Assembly (NCBI GenBank): GCA_002794785.1
Contig: NBBA01000007.1
Coordinates: 248,001-312,000, forward strand
Reading direction: 5' to 3'
From: Coniferiporia sulphurascens
Taxonomy: Eukaryota; Basidiomycota; Agaricomycetes; Hymenochaetales; Hymenochaetaceae
Length of the DNA: 64,000 bases
This document shows positions 21,409 to 32,007 of this stretch, one piece after another (position 1 is the stretch's first letter; the number at the start of each line of letters is the position of its first letter). The notes beneath the pieces are model-generated. The model was not told the DNA's origin and made no database searches. It saw only the letters and a list, made by a program, of their open reading frames with translations. A program made the translations under genes and the position numbers.

Positions 21409-24400
21409 TTAGCGCATTCCCAGCAACTCCACACAACGGTGGTGTAAATCCCATGAGAGCGGTTTTGTAAGAATGTCCACGGGATTTTGAGCTCCAGGAA
21501 CATGAGTGACAGAAATAGAACCTCGTTTCGCTTCCGTGCGAATGCTGTGCATGGCGATGTCGATATGTTTCATCTTAGCACAGTAGACAGGGTCCATAGT
21601 TAGTTTAACTGCAGCTTGGTTATCAGTGTAGATAGTAAATGGCGTGATATATGGTCGACCAATCTCAGAAAAGAATTGATGAAACCAAAGAGCTTCTCGG
21701 GCACATAGAGCCACCGAGAGATATTCAGCTTCAGCTGTGGAATGAGCCACAACCATTTGTTTACAAACTTTCCACATGATAGGACACCCTGCAAAAATAA
21801 CAACATATGCAGAAATAGATTTTCAATAAGAGAGATTGCCAGCCCAGTCTGAGTCCGAGTAGGCACAGGGAAGAGGAAGGGACTCCCCCTGCAACACATA
21901 TACCAGGCCTAGATTACGCATGCCCTTAAGGTAGCGAAGGATGCGCTTCATGGCTTTCCAATGAATTTCCTTTGGTTCCTGAACGGAATGAGTGAGTAGA
22001 GTCACCGCAAACGCAATATCGATGTGAATGATTGTTGCGATCCATAAAAGAACACCAATGAGCTTTTGATAAGGGAATGGCGGTTCTGTAAAGGAAGGGC
22101 CAGTGTCTTGGTCAAAAATTTTATAGATATTGTGTTGCATCGGTGTCTCAGCAATGTTCACATCTGTTAGTCCGAAGTTTGTCAATGCTGAGTCAATCAT
22201 ACGGCCCATGGATATTTTGATGAAGCCGTTCCTGCATTCCAACTCCATCCCGAGGACCTTTGCATGTACAGCCAAATCCTTTTCAGTAAATTCATATTTA
22301 GATTGGATTTGACTTCGAAGACGTTTGTCTTCTGTAGAGGGTGCCCCTGGGTATGTCAAACAACATGCGGTGCAATCATCCACATGTGTAGCTATATAGG
22401 TGGCACCAAACATGTCGGCACGATGAAACACGCTTAGTGTCGAGACCAGCAATGTAAATCCTAGATCGCCCATAGAAGAGGCGAACTCCTCCCGCCAAGC
22501 CCATGCCCCTTGGCGTAGTCCGTAAAGTGCATGTTTAAGTAAATAAATGTGATCCTCCTTGCTGTCAACCACAAAACCTTTTGGTTGGTGAATGTAGATT
22601 AGTTCTTCCAAGGGACTATGTAAATATGCACTGGTGATATCAATTATCACCAGTGAAGCATCATGTTGAGCAGTGAGAGCAGTAATAGCACGAGCCACTT
22701 CGTAATCACCAGATGGAGCAAAGATTTCAGTGAAGTCGATGCCTTCCTTTTGGTAATCACCCTGAGCAACTAAATGTGCTCAGTAATCGAGGCCCCCATC
22801 TGCTGCTTGTTTGATGTTAAATACCCATTGAGTGCCGAGGATGTTTGCCCCACTGGGTGGTGGCACCAGCTCCCAGACACTCATACCCTCTATTTTCGCA
22901 ATTTCATAGTTTCTGGCTCGCACCCATTCCTCCTTCTCCACAGAGGACATCGCTTCCTGCCAAGTGCATGGAACTTTGATGCCAGCAACCTCCTTGGCCG
23001 CAGCCGCATGTTCACTGCCCACGAAGACCATATCAATTTCGGATCCAGGAGCATCTAAATCAGCAAGTGACGTCTCCTGGATTAAACTGGTGGCGTGGCG
23101 TGAGGTAATGCGGCGATCCCGAATGGAACGTCATGTAGATTCCTGGGCCACAGGCTCTGTAACCACGGTATCAAGACTTGGCATCTCGTCAAGCACGTCC
23201 TGTGTGCATTTGCCCTGTCCTTCCTCGAAGAGGACATCTCATGAGCAAATGAGATTGCCAGACTCTGGTAGGTAAATCCTGTACATAGCATCACCCTGGA
23301 TGCCTACAAAAACACCCCTTTTGGACTTGGGATCAAGTTTTTGACGGTCATGCATTTGTACACAAATGTAAGCTGGGCAGCCAAAGACTCAAAAGTCTTC
23401 AATATTCGGCTTGACTTCAAATAGAACTTCATATGGAGTTTTATTAGCATCAAGGAACGAGGCGCCAATAGAATTGTGAATTAGCATCCAGTAGTCCCCA
23501 GCCTCTGCCCAGTATTTCTTGGCCAAACCAAAGTCAAATAACATGGCCCACATGCAGTTGGTGTTAAGCTCAATGGTTATGCAGTGATCGACATTGGGGC
23601 TTCCTGATCGTCGGGGCTGGTAGTACAGCAACAGGGCTTCCTAGATGTCATAAGTCGAAGGTGATCATTGGTGGGGCTTCCTGATCGACAATGTGGACAT
23701 GGTAGACTTCTTAGCTGAGTCGGGTTATGACGAGGCGGCTAGTGACCAGTAGGCACACAGTAGACTGGTGAGGAGCAGATAATGGGCTTGTATGAACAAA
23801 GAGCACAAGCTTAGGGCTTGTGCAATCTACGTTACATGCTTATATGCTACTCTATGTGTTTACTACTGTAGCGGCCTGTGTAGGGTAGTTTACCAGACTA
23901 TGGGAGGTCATGGAAACCCAAGGAATGCCTTGGTACTACAAGTAGGGCTATCAGTAAGCAAAGCACGTCATGGTGATGTGATAGGGCATCATCATGGTGT
24001 CTTATGGTGCAAGGCGAAATAAGGATGAGTAAGGAAGGGAAATGGGGGAGTTGCGCTGACTGATGATGACGAAGAGGAAGTGAGTCAGCGCAATAAGGGG
24101 AAGTAAAGGAAAATTGTAACAGTTGGATGCTGTGTGATTTAGATGTTCGGCATGACCATTCTGGTCATGATGGTGTGGGGCAATTGTTGTATGATTAATA
24201 CCCCAATACTGGGTGTATGCTATGGAGCCATCATTAACGAATTCTCCACCATTATCAGTATGTAGACGCTTGATTCGCTTTCCAAACTGCATTTCGATGC
24301 ATGCATCAAGTTCTTTAAATTTTTGTAGAATGGTGGCACCAGACTTTTCCTTAAGTGTGTGAAACCACACAAACCCACTGTACTCATCATAAAAGCGGAG

Positions 24401-24925
24401 TGCATATAGTGCCCTGCTAAACAACAGTTCTATCATGAATTCAATATCGCTGTGGATCACAGCAAAAGGCTTGGTAGTGTGATTACCCGATGAATGATTG
24501 ACCGAACAGTGTTGTTTGCCGAGAATACATGCTTCACATCGACCGATGGGATCCTGACCACTTAATTCCACCCCCTGGATGGTGCCATTGCAAACCATGG
24601 CTTTAATCTTGGATTCGGAGGCATGACCCAACCTGCAGTGCCAAGTGTCTAAATCCTTCAACCAGTCTTGGCGCATTGTGGTAAGATTGCCACATTCCTG
24701 ACACATGGACAAACAAACTTTATAAAGTCCGTCTTCGAGCATTGCATAGCCAAAGGAGTGTCAATCTTTTATAAATACACAGCAATCATTCCAAAAACAT
24801 GTTTCAACTGCACAAGCGCTTAGCCTTGGGATCGACAAGAGATTCGAGGCTAAGTCGGGTGTATGCAGTATGCCTTGAAGGGTGACTGTCATAATGGCTC
24901 CATTATGAATAAACTTTGCTTCGAC
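21409..24925 (-). pseudogene. copia-2 pol: integrase, RT, RNase H
   Basis: From the right: a protease-proximal segment LHTPDLASNLLSIPRL; GAG-pre-integrase WHCRLGHASESKIKAM with CEACILGKQH; integrase VIHSDIEFM, LHTDNGGEFV and GHAEHLNHT (cut at 24122 by a family A LTR and resumed at 23561); WAEAGDYWMLIHNSI; RT TSAYLHSPLEELIYIHQPKG, LKHALYGLRQGAWAWREEF and ATHVDDC (22698-21823); RNase H YSDSDWAGN, EAEYLSVALCAREALWF, YTDNQAAV and HVPGAQNPVDILTKPLS to the stop at 21409. Stops at about 23390, 23130, 22779 and 21822 and the truncated start make it inactive. Confidence 0.9.
23562..24121 (+). mobile_element. Family A solo LTR nested in copia-2 integrase
   Basis: 560 bp, flanked by GTTGG at 23557-23561 and 24122-24126. 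Confidence 0.93.
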
Positions 24926-24981
24926 TGTTAGTAAATTGATGAAAATTGTGATCGCTGGATCAACGGATTAGCAAGATCGAC

Positions 24982-25632
24982 ATGGCAAGACCCGTAACTT
25001 TAATCGATACAAGGAACCTGTGCCAACACTGTAAAGATGCAGATCAAGTAGCATGGAAAGCTTTTAATATTGCATGCGCAACAGTAGGACAGAATGCAGG
25101 ATATGACAACTGTCAAATTACATTCGATCATACTACAAGGGAACAACAAGTGGCGGAAAGGCTGGAAGTAATAATCGAACATAGAGCAACTATGTTCTCA
25201 TACCAATTGAATAGATATGTAATCAGTGCTTACACAAGAACCAAGATTTATAATCAGCCACATAATGAATTATGTTATCAAAGGGCAGTTATTACATCAA
25301 CCGATTATGCAGAAGCGGCACACCAAATAGTACATACTATCAATAAACAATTACAAGAACAACTATTTGCATACAAAGCCAACTTCATAGCCAAAGGACA
25401 CACAACAGTAGATCGAAAGGAACCAAATCTAAGACAGGAGTTAGTACCAATAGATAAAGAGATTATAATACAATGGTTCAATGATGAACCATCATATAGA
25501 GTCACACCAGGGTATAGCAGGATAACAAATATAAATGCTATAGGACCTGAAGTGCTCTTTATGCCAATAGATGATAGAACACCAGAAAGAACCCCTTTAA
25601 ACGATATCATGGAAGGAATGACTCAATCTTAG
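24982..25632 (+). CDS. LTR U3-encoded protein of unknown family, intact copy
   Basis: The 216-codon frame starts 56 bp inside the LTR and ends well before the TATA box at 26118, so it lies wholly in U3. Features: an N-terminal CxxC (residues 14-17, LCQHC), WKAFN, AGYDNCQITFDH (about 40-51), a polar middle rich in Gln/Lys/Tyr, an AKGHTTVD block (about 135), GYSRITNIN (about 177) and DDRTPERTP. The CxxC plus later Cys and His could bind zinc, but no known finger fits. Comparison with the copy at 2837 shows mostly synonymous change, and homologous relics lie in family C. There is no RT, Gag or integrase similarity, signal peptide or membrane helix. It may act in the element's life cycle or on its expression; that is inference. 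Confidence 0.75.
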   Translation: MARPVTLIDTRNLCQHCKDADQVAWKAFNIACATVGQNAGYDNCQITFDHTTREQQVAERLEVIIEHRATMFSYQLNRYVISAYTRTKIYNQPHNELCYQRAVITSTDYAEAAHQIVHTINKQLQEQLFAYKANFIAKGHTTVDRKEPNLRQELVPIDKEIIIQWFNDEPSYRVTPGYSRITNINAIGPEVLFMPIDDRTPERTPLNDIMEGMTQS

Positions 25633-26117
25633 TCTACAGTAATAAGTAACAAGCCACAACAAGATAAGATTAAGAAGGCTAGCATAATCACTGAGCCACA
25701 CAAGTATATCTAAGCATTTGGCTAAGATTAGCCGATGGGAGCATGGCAATCAATTAGAAGATGGGAGCATGGCGATCAATTAGAAGATGCAATTGATGGG
25801 AGCCAAGTATAGCACATTGCACAGTAGAACCAATTAGGAAATAAGGAGAAGCATCATAGGTATAGTAGTATCCGAGAATGGTTAACTTAGGTATTGTACT
25901 GTATGACTCAATGGAAACTCAAGGAAGGTTCTAGCATAGGATAAAGATAGCATGGAAGGCTGTAGAACGTACTGGAATACATGACTGACTCATAGGAAGC
26001 TAAGAATAGTAAATAGCATGTACAGGACTGTACCAGAATATTCCTATGACTTATAAAGCGAGAGTAGTATGTTGTAGTATCTACCAGAACATAGTAAATA
26101 GTCTACAACATGTAGGG

Positions 26118-26124
26118 TATAAAA
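26118..26124 (+). promoter_or_regulatory. TATA box of family B LTR
   Basis: TATAAAA sits in the same GTAGGG...GCCCAATG context as in the other two copies, about 180 bp before the LTR end. Confidence 0.6.
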
Positions 26125-26313
26125 GCCCAATGTAAAATTGCGGTAAAAAGCAGTTTAATTCATCTCTTGTCTCTTACCACCATCATCAGCTCTAACACTC
26201 TAGCGAGTGAAGGGTAACAAGCCTACCCTAAACTAACTAGTATTATTGTGTGAATCTGTTATCACTTGCTTCAATCCCTTATTCAGGGAGCAAATCTAAC
26301 AAACACAACAACA

Positions 26314-26664
26314 ATGGAGCCAGTGGTGACAAACATGGAGACCACAAGTCCAGCAGCAATGGACATGGCAACTACCACACCAATGACAGACACAGAGGAC
26401 CCACCCCTGCTCAAGGCGGATGTTGATCAGTCCAAGAAACAAGTGCATCCATGCAAGGCTGGGAAAGCCTCTACATCCAAGGACCCTGACAAGGGCGCAA
26501 CGATCAACCGGCCCAATAAGCATGCACGCAAGGCTCAGAAATCAGTCCCCAAACCCCCTGCTGCTGATGGTGACAAGGGCCATGGTTGTCTGAGCCGGAC
26601 TAAGAAGAAGTGTGCCCAGTTCACATACCTCATAAAAGGAGGAAAACCCATAGATGTGCAGTAA
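26314..26664 (+). CDS. Hypothetical protein, low complexity, directly after a family B LTR
   Basis: The frame is open from inside the LTR end (26266); the first ATG outside it is at 26314, 13 bp beyond the LTR. The 116-residue product begins MEPVVTNMETTSPAAMDM, is Thr/Met-rich, then Lys/Pro-rich (KKQVHPCKAGKASTSKDPDK), and ends in CAQFTYLIKGGKPIDVQ. No domain is recognised. It could be the start of a host or transposon gene now under the LTR promoter, or chance. No partner exon was found. Confidence 0.35.
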   Translation: MEPVVTNMETTSPAAMDMATTTPMTDTEDPPLLKADVDQSKKQVHPCKAGKASTSKDPDKGATINRPNKHARKAQKSVPKPPAADGDKGHGCLSRTKKKCAQFTYLIKGGKPIDVQ

Positions 26665-26844
26665 AATATATATTTGGGATTAGTAATACAAGGCTGTAGT
26701 AATAGTAGTAAGGGAGTAACGATCCCAATATTAATGCAATGTAGTCACAAGGTAATCGGAGCTTGAAGGAATATAAAAGAATACAATGCACCGTGGGAGG
26801 CGGACTTTAAATGACTGATCTGGGCAGAATCCAGTCCTGGTGTG

Positions 26845-26978
26845 TGGGAACCAGAGTTTGAAATGCATTAAGCCGTGCATGCAAAGGGATGTTTTAGCAT
26901 GGGAGATGGAGTTTGAAATGCAGTAAGCCACACGTGCATGGGGATGTTTGAGTGTGGGAGTCGGAGTTTGAATTAAAG
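26845..26978. repeat. Tandem repeat, 55-bp period, about 2.5 units
   Basis: Units beginning GTGGGA/TGGGAG...GAGTTTGAA recur at about 26845, 26900 and 26955. They share AAATGCAKTAAGCC and a GGGATGTTT tail, and the third is partial. Confidence 0.75.
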
Positions 26979-29244
26979 GCGTGTCGTCGCCCACAATGTA
27001 GGATCAATCCAAACACTTCCAGTAATTGGGTTGGTGGGGGTTGTTTCTTGCTATATTATTCTGCTTTTGCCATTGCTTTGCTTTAATGAGTAACCGTAAC
27101 ACCAAAGTTGGACATAATAGGAGCACATGGCAAATCCATTTCATGAGGTGAGCAAGTGAGTCGTTGATGAGTCCGCACCGTCAGGGCATGCTGAGAGAGT
27201 GGACAGGTGTAGACAGGCGCGTCCACGTGGGGAAAATATTTCAATAGGCTAGACCGTGTGAATCTATCCCCGCGGCGGCGGGCGTCGGCGCATTGCACTC
27301 GCAGCCGTCCCGAACTTTTCGCTAACAAAAGACGTTGTCCCCCAAGACAACAATTTGCTACTATGGATCCATGTCCTGTCGCTAATAGACGTATAATTCG
27401 GCTTTCTGCGTCAAGTCGCAATACTTCATGGATGTCCCCAACTCGACACGGTATCCTGACATGAACAGTCGATCCTGTGGGGCTGCTTTTCGACTGACAT
27501 GGTCTCCATGACCGTCTCCATCGCGTCGGTTTGCGGACCCCCATCCGCTGAGTGCGAGTCGTTTGCACTTTTGAGTGCACTAACGCCTTATTACCGCTTT
27601 CTGCACGTTCTCTGCCCCTTCCCACCAGTGCAAGCATGCATCTACAGTTCTGGATTTCGACCTGCGCAAACTGTGTGGCGACTTTTCACTCTTCACTGCA
27701 TTCCTATCCGTAGACGGGGCGGTATGGGTCGCAAGGGTGATGAATCTGATGATGCCCGAGTCCCTCCACGTGGGGCCGAGGACACTGTGCAGGCGAACAG
27801 GAAATGGACGGAGAGGGTGCTGGCCAACACATGTACTATTTAGTAGATGTCGTGCAGGATAAGCTGTAGAGTGCACCAAACGGAGTGGACTTCGATTATA
27901 GAAGGATGGCGAACGGATGGGGCGCTCAAGGGTCTCGAAGAATGCATGCACAAGCGGGTCTGTTATATTCTGTGCGTTCATTTATTTCTCCTTTCCCTTT
28001 ATGAACTCATGTAACAGAAGAGATGCTGACCGTCATATGCCTTTCGTGCACACATACCTAGGGTGTGACGTCGGCTCCGTGCTACTCGCGCATTGCTCGT
28101 ATTTCATGGACGCTACACACATGTCTAACATCTGCACCAATGCATGTGCACCGCGTGTAGATTTAGGATGCCGCAGACGCTCCAGCCGGGGTATGGGGTG
28201 ACTTCAACCTATTGTCGGCGATGGTGCTTGAGCTAGCTGAGGGGCCAAGTCGCCTTTCTACAAATTGCGGATGTGACGAAGGCGAACACGACGCCGATGG
28301 TTGGGAGTGAGTCCGCAGGCGTTGGGATAAAGGAGATAATTGAGGTTTCTACCAAATAGACGTGCGTTGATCTTCTCAGTGTACGTCCTTTGTTTCAAGA
28401 GCAATCGCTCACCCCTTGTGAACGTGCTTGCAGTCGTTTCTCGTACCCTGCTCAGGTGTTTCTGGTGTTGTTGTCAATATGCCATCGGTGCACAAGCGTC
28501 TATGAGTTGTGTTTGACTTGGGAGTCCCTTGGTGGACGGTGGCCACTGCGCTTTGCGATGTGACTCAACTCATTCCGGCCTCGGTAGCTTTACGGATGAA
28601 CTTGAAGAAGCGACGGATACAAACGAAGGGGTCCCTTGGAATTTATGTATCATTCGATGGCATGGGACAAGCTGTGGCCGGTTCAATTGAGGCGAACTCG
28701 GACTCCCATGAAGAAGGGCCATGACCGACGGCAAGGGCAGGTCTGTCTGTACGCTGTTTAGCTGGTGGCTCATATCAACTGACAATATTAATATTAGTTT
28801 CTAGACTGGACGGTGTTTTCGATCTTGCACCAAATCTGTTACCCTTCTGGTTTCCACTGAGGCTGACCGATGCAGCCCCACCATGACATGGGGCCGGTCC
28901 CGAGGCTGGATCGGCGGCTGCACAGCCTGACGTCGCGTCCTGAGCTATCGCCACCGTGGATTTGTAAGTTAAGAACTGGGTAGCCCCGGTGTGTAAACGC
29001 TTAGTTCCTAGTTGTGTGGACTCTCACTTCGATGTTGTTTTTCGAGCAGAGCCCAGACGATGTTGTAATTTCCCATCGGCTTGACCCATGCACGCACCCG
29101 AACACAGACTGCAAGTATCCATCATACCATCGCGTGTACATCACCCCTTATATCCATCCTATAACAGAAAACCAGCGCATCACATCCCAGCCTCGTTTTG
29201 ATTGCGGAAAGTCAATATCCTCCCATACTCTGCTATAAACATAC

Positions 29245-30727
29245 TGTTAGGACCAAGGGTAACTGTGGTTAGCCAATGGAACAAGTAGTCAAGATAGAGA
29301 TGAGGCATGTGATTGAGTCAAGAATAAGTTGGTAGCTGTTGGTACTTTGCTCAGGAGAAGGCTGAGAGAATTGAGAAGGTGAATTAAACTGAGGTTCTAG
29401 GCTGGCCTAGGCCCTCCTTATATACATGAAGAAGAAGCTCTGCTTGAATGTACTCCACAGCAGATGCTCCACAAGGCTCTGCACTTGGAGTTATGATGTC
29501 TCACAGTACTGTCATAGGCTCCAGTGACTTGGAGCTACATACCAGTGCAAATGACACCATAAGGTGATCATATGAGAATAACTATCTATGATTGGCTGTT
29601 GGGGCTCCACTGAGGCCCCACTGCACATCATGTGCCCTGCTATGCTCCACTAGGCTCCACTGAGCTCATAGTGAAGTCATACGCTGTCATAATGACTTCA
29701 CCATGACGCTTAGGCTGTGCACATCACCCCACAGTTACAGCATGCTACCCTGTAGACTTATGTGCCCATGGCTTTGTTGATATGCTGCCTAACAGCTTGA
29801 TGATTGGTAAGTCATTAATTTGTCTTGTTGGCCTCCTGTACTGGTTCCTCCATGTCATCCTGTTGACTTGGACACTTATTGGTTAAAGTTTGTGGCTGGC
29901 TTGATAAGCACTTCAGTTCCTGCCAAGTGTGGCTTAATCATGTAATGCAATATCAGCTAAAGGTCCATAGGCAGATATTGGCTGGTCAGTGTCCTGTCAT
30001 CAATCATGTTATCTGGTGGTTTGTTAATGTGGTTTATCCTAGTGATATGTCATGTGTATCCTGGAGGCAGCGCCAGGGGTGATCCATTTGATAACCATAA
30101 TGTTATCATGTAAAGATTAACATTGCTGATCTGTTGATTGGTGGTTGTTGATCCCTTTGCTGATAGATTCTCGAAGAGGGTGATTACCTTTGTGTGTAAT
30201 TGGTGAGCATTAGCTAGGAATGTGTTGTCCTGCAATGTCCTGTACAGGAAGGATCCTGAGACCACTCATAGGTCACATTCCTTGTCATGTATGTGTGGGT
30301 TCACTATTGTCTGGACATGGACATTGTGCAAAAACTCCTGTACATCGAAGATGTACATTTGTATTGTATGCATTACCCTGACCTCCATGCCATCGCCTAT
30401 AGGGTCTACAGCATGATCTGTAGTTACCTGGCAGTTTGTGTACCCTGCCATGTAAAAGCATTCAGTTATTACCATGTTAAATGCTTCCCATGATTGATTG
30501 TATGCAGTTCGGCATCAGTGGCAGAGTCTTGATGTATCAAGAGTCTTTAGTAGTCACTTGAGCATTGTAATTGGCCTGATGTTCCCAAGAGGTCCTGGTT
30601 TTCTAGTTACTTCCGTCCCCATGTTGAATGATCACTGGATAGTCTCTGTGGGAGTCCCTTCCTGTATTGGGAGTTGCTGGTATCGTTGTCTAAGCTTGTA
30701 AGCAAGCTTATACATCAATTTCTAACA
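29245..30727 (-). mobile_element. Family C long LTR (1483 bp), older copy
   Basis: Relative to its reading frame it runs on the minus strand: TGTTAGAAATTGATG at the right end to GGTCCTAACA at the left. It matches 35541-37013 throughout. The flanks CATAC and TGTAC match only partly. Many CG dinucleotides of the other copy are TG or CA here, as expected from deamination of methylated CpG. The homologous locus at about 46770 lacks it, confirming insertion after duplication. Confidence 0.85.
29957..30715 (-). pseudogene. Relic of the LTR U3-encoded protein (family C)
   Basis: Reading the minus strand in one frame gives a protein homologous to the family B frame but with several stops: ATG complement at 30713-30715, LCH-stop-CRT where family B has LCQHC, WEAFN, AGYTNCQVTTDH, then AKGSTTTNQQI, PPGYT and RITRIN, DDRT, and a stop at 29957. 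An N-terminal extension of about 65 residues is absent from family B. The stop in the CxxC is shared with the other family C copy, so it predates both. Confidence 0.65.
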
Positions 30728-30867
30728 TGTACCTGCTGTGAGGAATATCAAGCCCTAGTCTCAATCGTACTGACAAAGTCCATTGACATCTCAATGCTCA
30801 CTATCCAAAAGTTGCTCGCACTATCGAGTGCATCCAGGCTTCTCAATGGCTTCTTGCGCTTGCTTAT

Positions 30868-31124
30868 TATTAAATAAATATAATGAATGACTAAGAATAG
30901 TGTGTGGTCATATGAACAACCACCTTACTAAGTGAACAATAATGCAACAATAATGCCATATGATAAGGGCTATGATAGTTATAGTATATGTAGCTCACAG
31001 TAGATGTATATAAGGAGAGCTGGTCTCTACTATGAAATACATCAGTATACACTGATAACCCCTGCTCCTCTCGCATTCACCACTGCACCTCATTGTCTAT
31101 CACAAATGTGTGTAGATTTTAAGA
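30868..31124 (+). mobile_element. Solo LTR related to the copia element at 12704
   Basis: TATTAAATAAATATAATG...GATTTTAAGA, 257 bp, is similar throughout to the 259-bp copia LTRs but in opposite orientation. The flanks CTTAT and CTCAT differ by one base, suggesting an old TSD. The duplicate locus near 46905 has no insertion. Confidence 0.85.
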
Positions 31125-31995
31125 CTCATCATCCATGCATGTTGGCATGAACCCATGCTGGTGGCTCGACTCACCCGGAGTTTACATCTGTTATACGAAG
31201 GCATGCTACCTTTCATCACACTCACTGTTCGAGATGGGGGCGGAACCGATGCCTGCGTGTATAAAAGAATTAAGATAGTCTTCGAAACTATGTGTGTCCA
31301 GATATTCATGGATACAATACGGAGTCGACTGCCCGGTGAGACGACTGGCGATTCTGTCCAGAGTGGCTGCTACATATTGTACGTAGTGTTATTTTTCACA
31401 TTTGACGCGGCGGAAACTAGTTTATGCAGAATCGTCCTCCTAGAAAAATGCTCTTCGTGCAACTGCATTCCGAGCGGGGTATCATCGAAGTGCGCCGTGC
31501 TCCTTGCGAAAACCGTGCACATGCCGACTACACCCCGAAGCGACAGTCCCCTGGTGTGCCGTCCGAGTGCTTCCTGCGGATTCAAATTAGTCTGTATACT
31601 CTTGACGGAGCAATGGCAGGGCGTGTCTATTAAGCTGTCCTTATACTTAGAGTTTTGTGGATGTACTGCCAGTGTATGTGCGTCAATGAGACTTTGGCTT
31701 TGCGAGAGGGCTGAGTGGCGGGGAACGATATACGAATGTTATATTAGGGGTTGATGCTGACTCGGGAAGTCATTAATCCATAGGACTGATAACGGTATGA
31801 TAGTAATGTTTGATGTTCCCATTTTTTGGACTTGTCTCGACATTGAATTCCTTTGCCGATCCTCGCTATGAGTGACCGAAATTTACTGTGAATGACTTTG
31901 AACCAACACGCAAGGGAAGCAGAAAATGCATTTCCATTTTTATGCGATGCTCTCCTGCTCAGACTCAAAAAACGTCTTGCGTGTGCCTACATTAC

Positions 31996-32007
31996 GATTA
32001 CGTAATC
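31996..32007. promoter_or_regulatory. Palindromic GATTACGTAATC upstream of NLR1
   Basis: This perfect 12-bp palindrome, containing TTACGTAA (a Yap/Pap1-type bZIP site), lies about 165 bp before the NLR1 start codon. It is identical at 47082-47093 before NLR2 and degraded (GATTATGTAAGC, 60353-60364) before NLR3. A CCAAT motif on the minus strand (in CCCGATTGGACAG) follows about 40 bp later in all three. Confidence 0.45.

Larger units (their letters stand above)
20511..24925 (-). mobile_element. Second Ty1/copia element, 5' truncated, with two nested family A LTRs
   Basis: On the minus strand integrase, RT and RNase H are followed by a polypurine tract (GAGGGGGAG) and the 3' LTR. Its LTR runs from 21385 (TGTTAAGTTTGGATT) to 20511 (AAGCACAACA), 310 bp once the nested family A LTR and one TSD copy are removed. 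Gag and the 5' LTR are missing because the element meets the family B LTR at 24926. It differs in sequence from the 12704-18711 element and its LTR is unrelated. Confidence 0.88.
24926..26301 (+). mobile_element. Family B long LTR (1376 bp) with intact U3 reading frame
   Basis: It begins TGTTAGTAAATTGATG and ends CAAATCTAACA, so the termini TGTTAG and CTAACA are inverted repeats. It matches 2787-4188 over its length. The flanks TCGAC and AACAC do not match, so it is either one LTR of a rearranged element or a solo LTR whose flank was later exchanged. A short internal duplication (GATGGGAGCATGGCRATCAA) occurs at about 25735 and 25765. Confidence 0.85.

Noticed and set aside
27083..27637. 184-codon minus-strand frame in the unit 1 upstream module
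   Set aside because: The duplicate at 44.7-45.2 kb breaks the frame in several places without a synonymous pattern, so it is not supported as a gene.
31155..31754. 199-codon plus-strand frame before NLR1
   Set aside because: It spans the interval deleted in unit 2 and is not kept open in unit 3. No domain was recognised.
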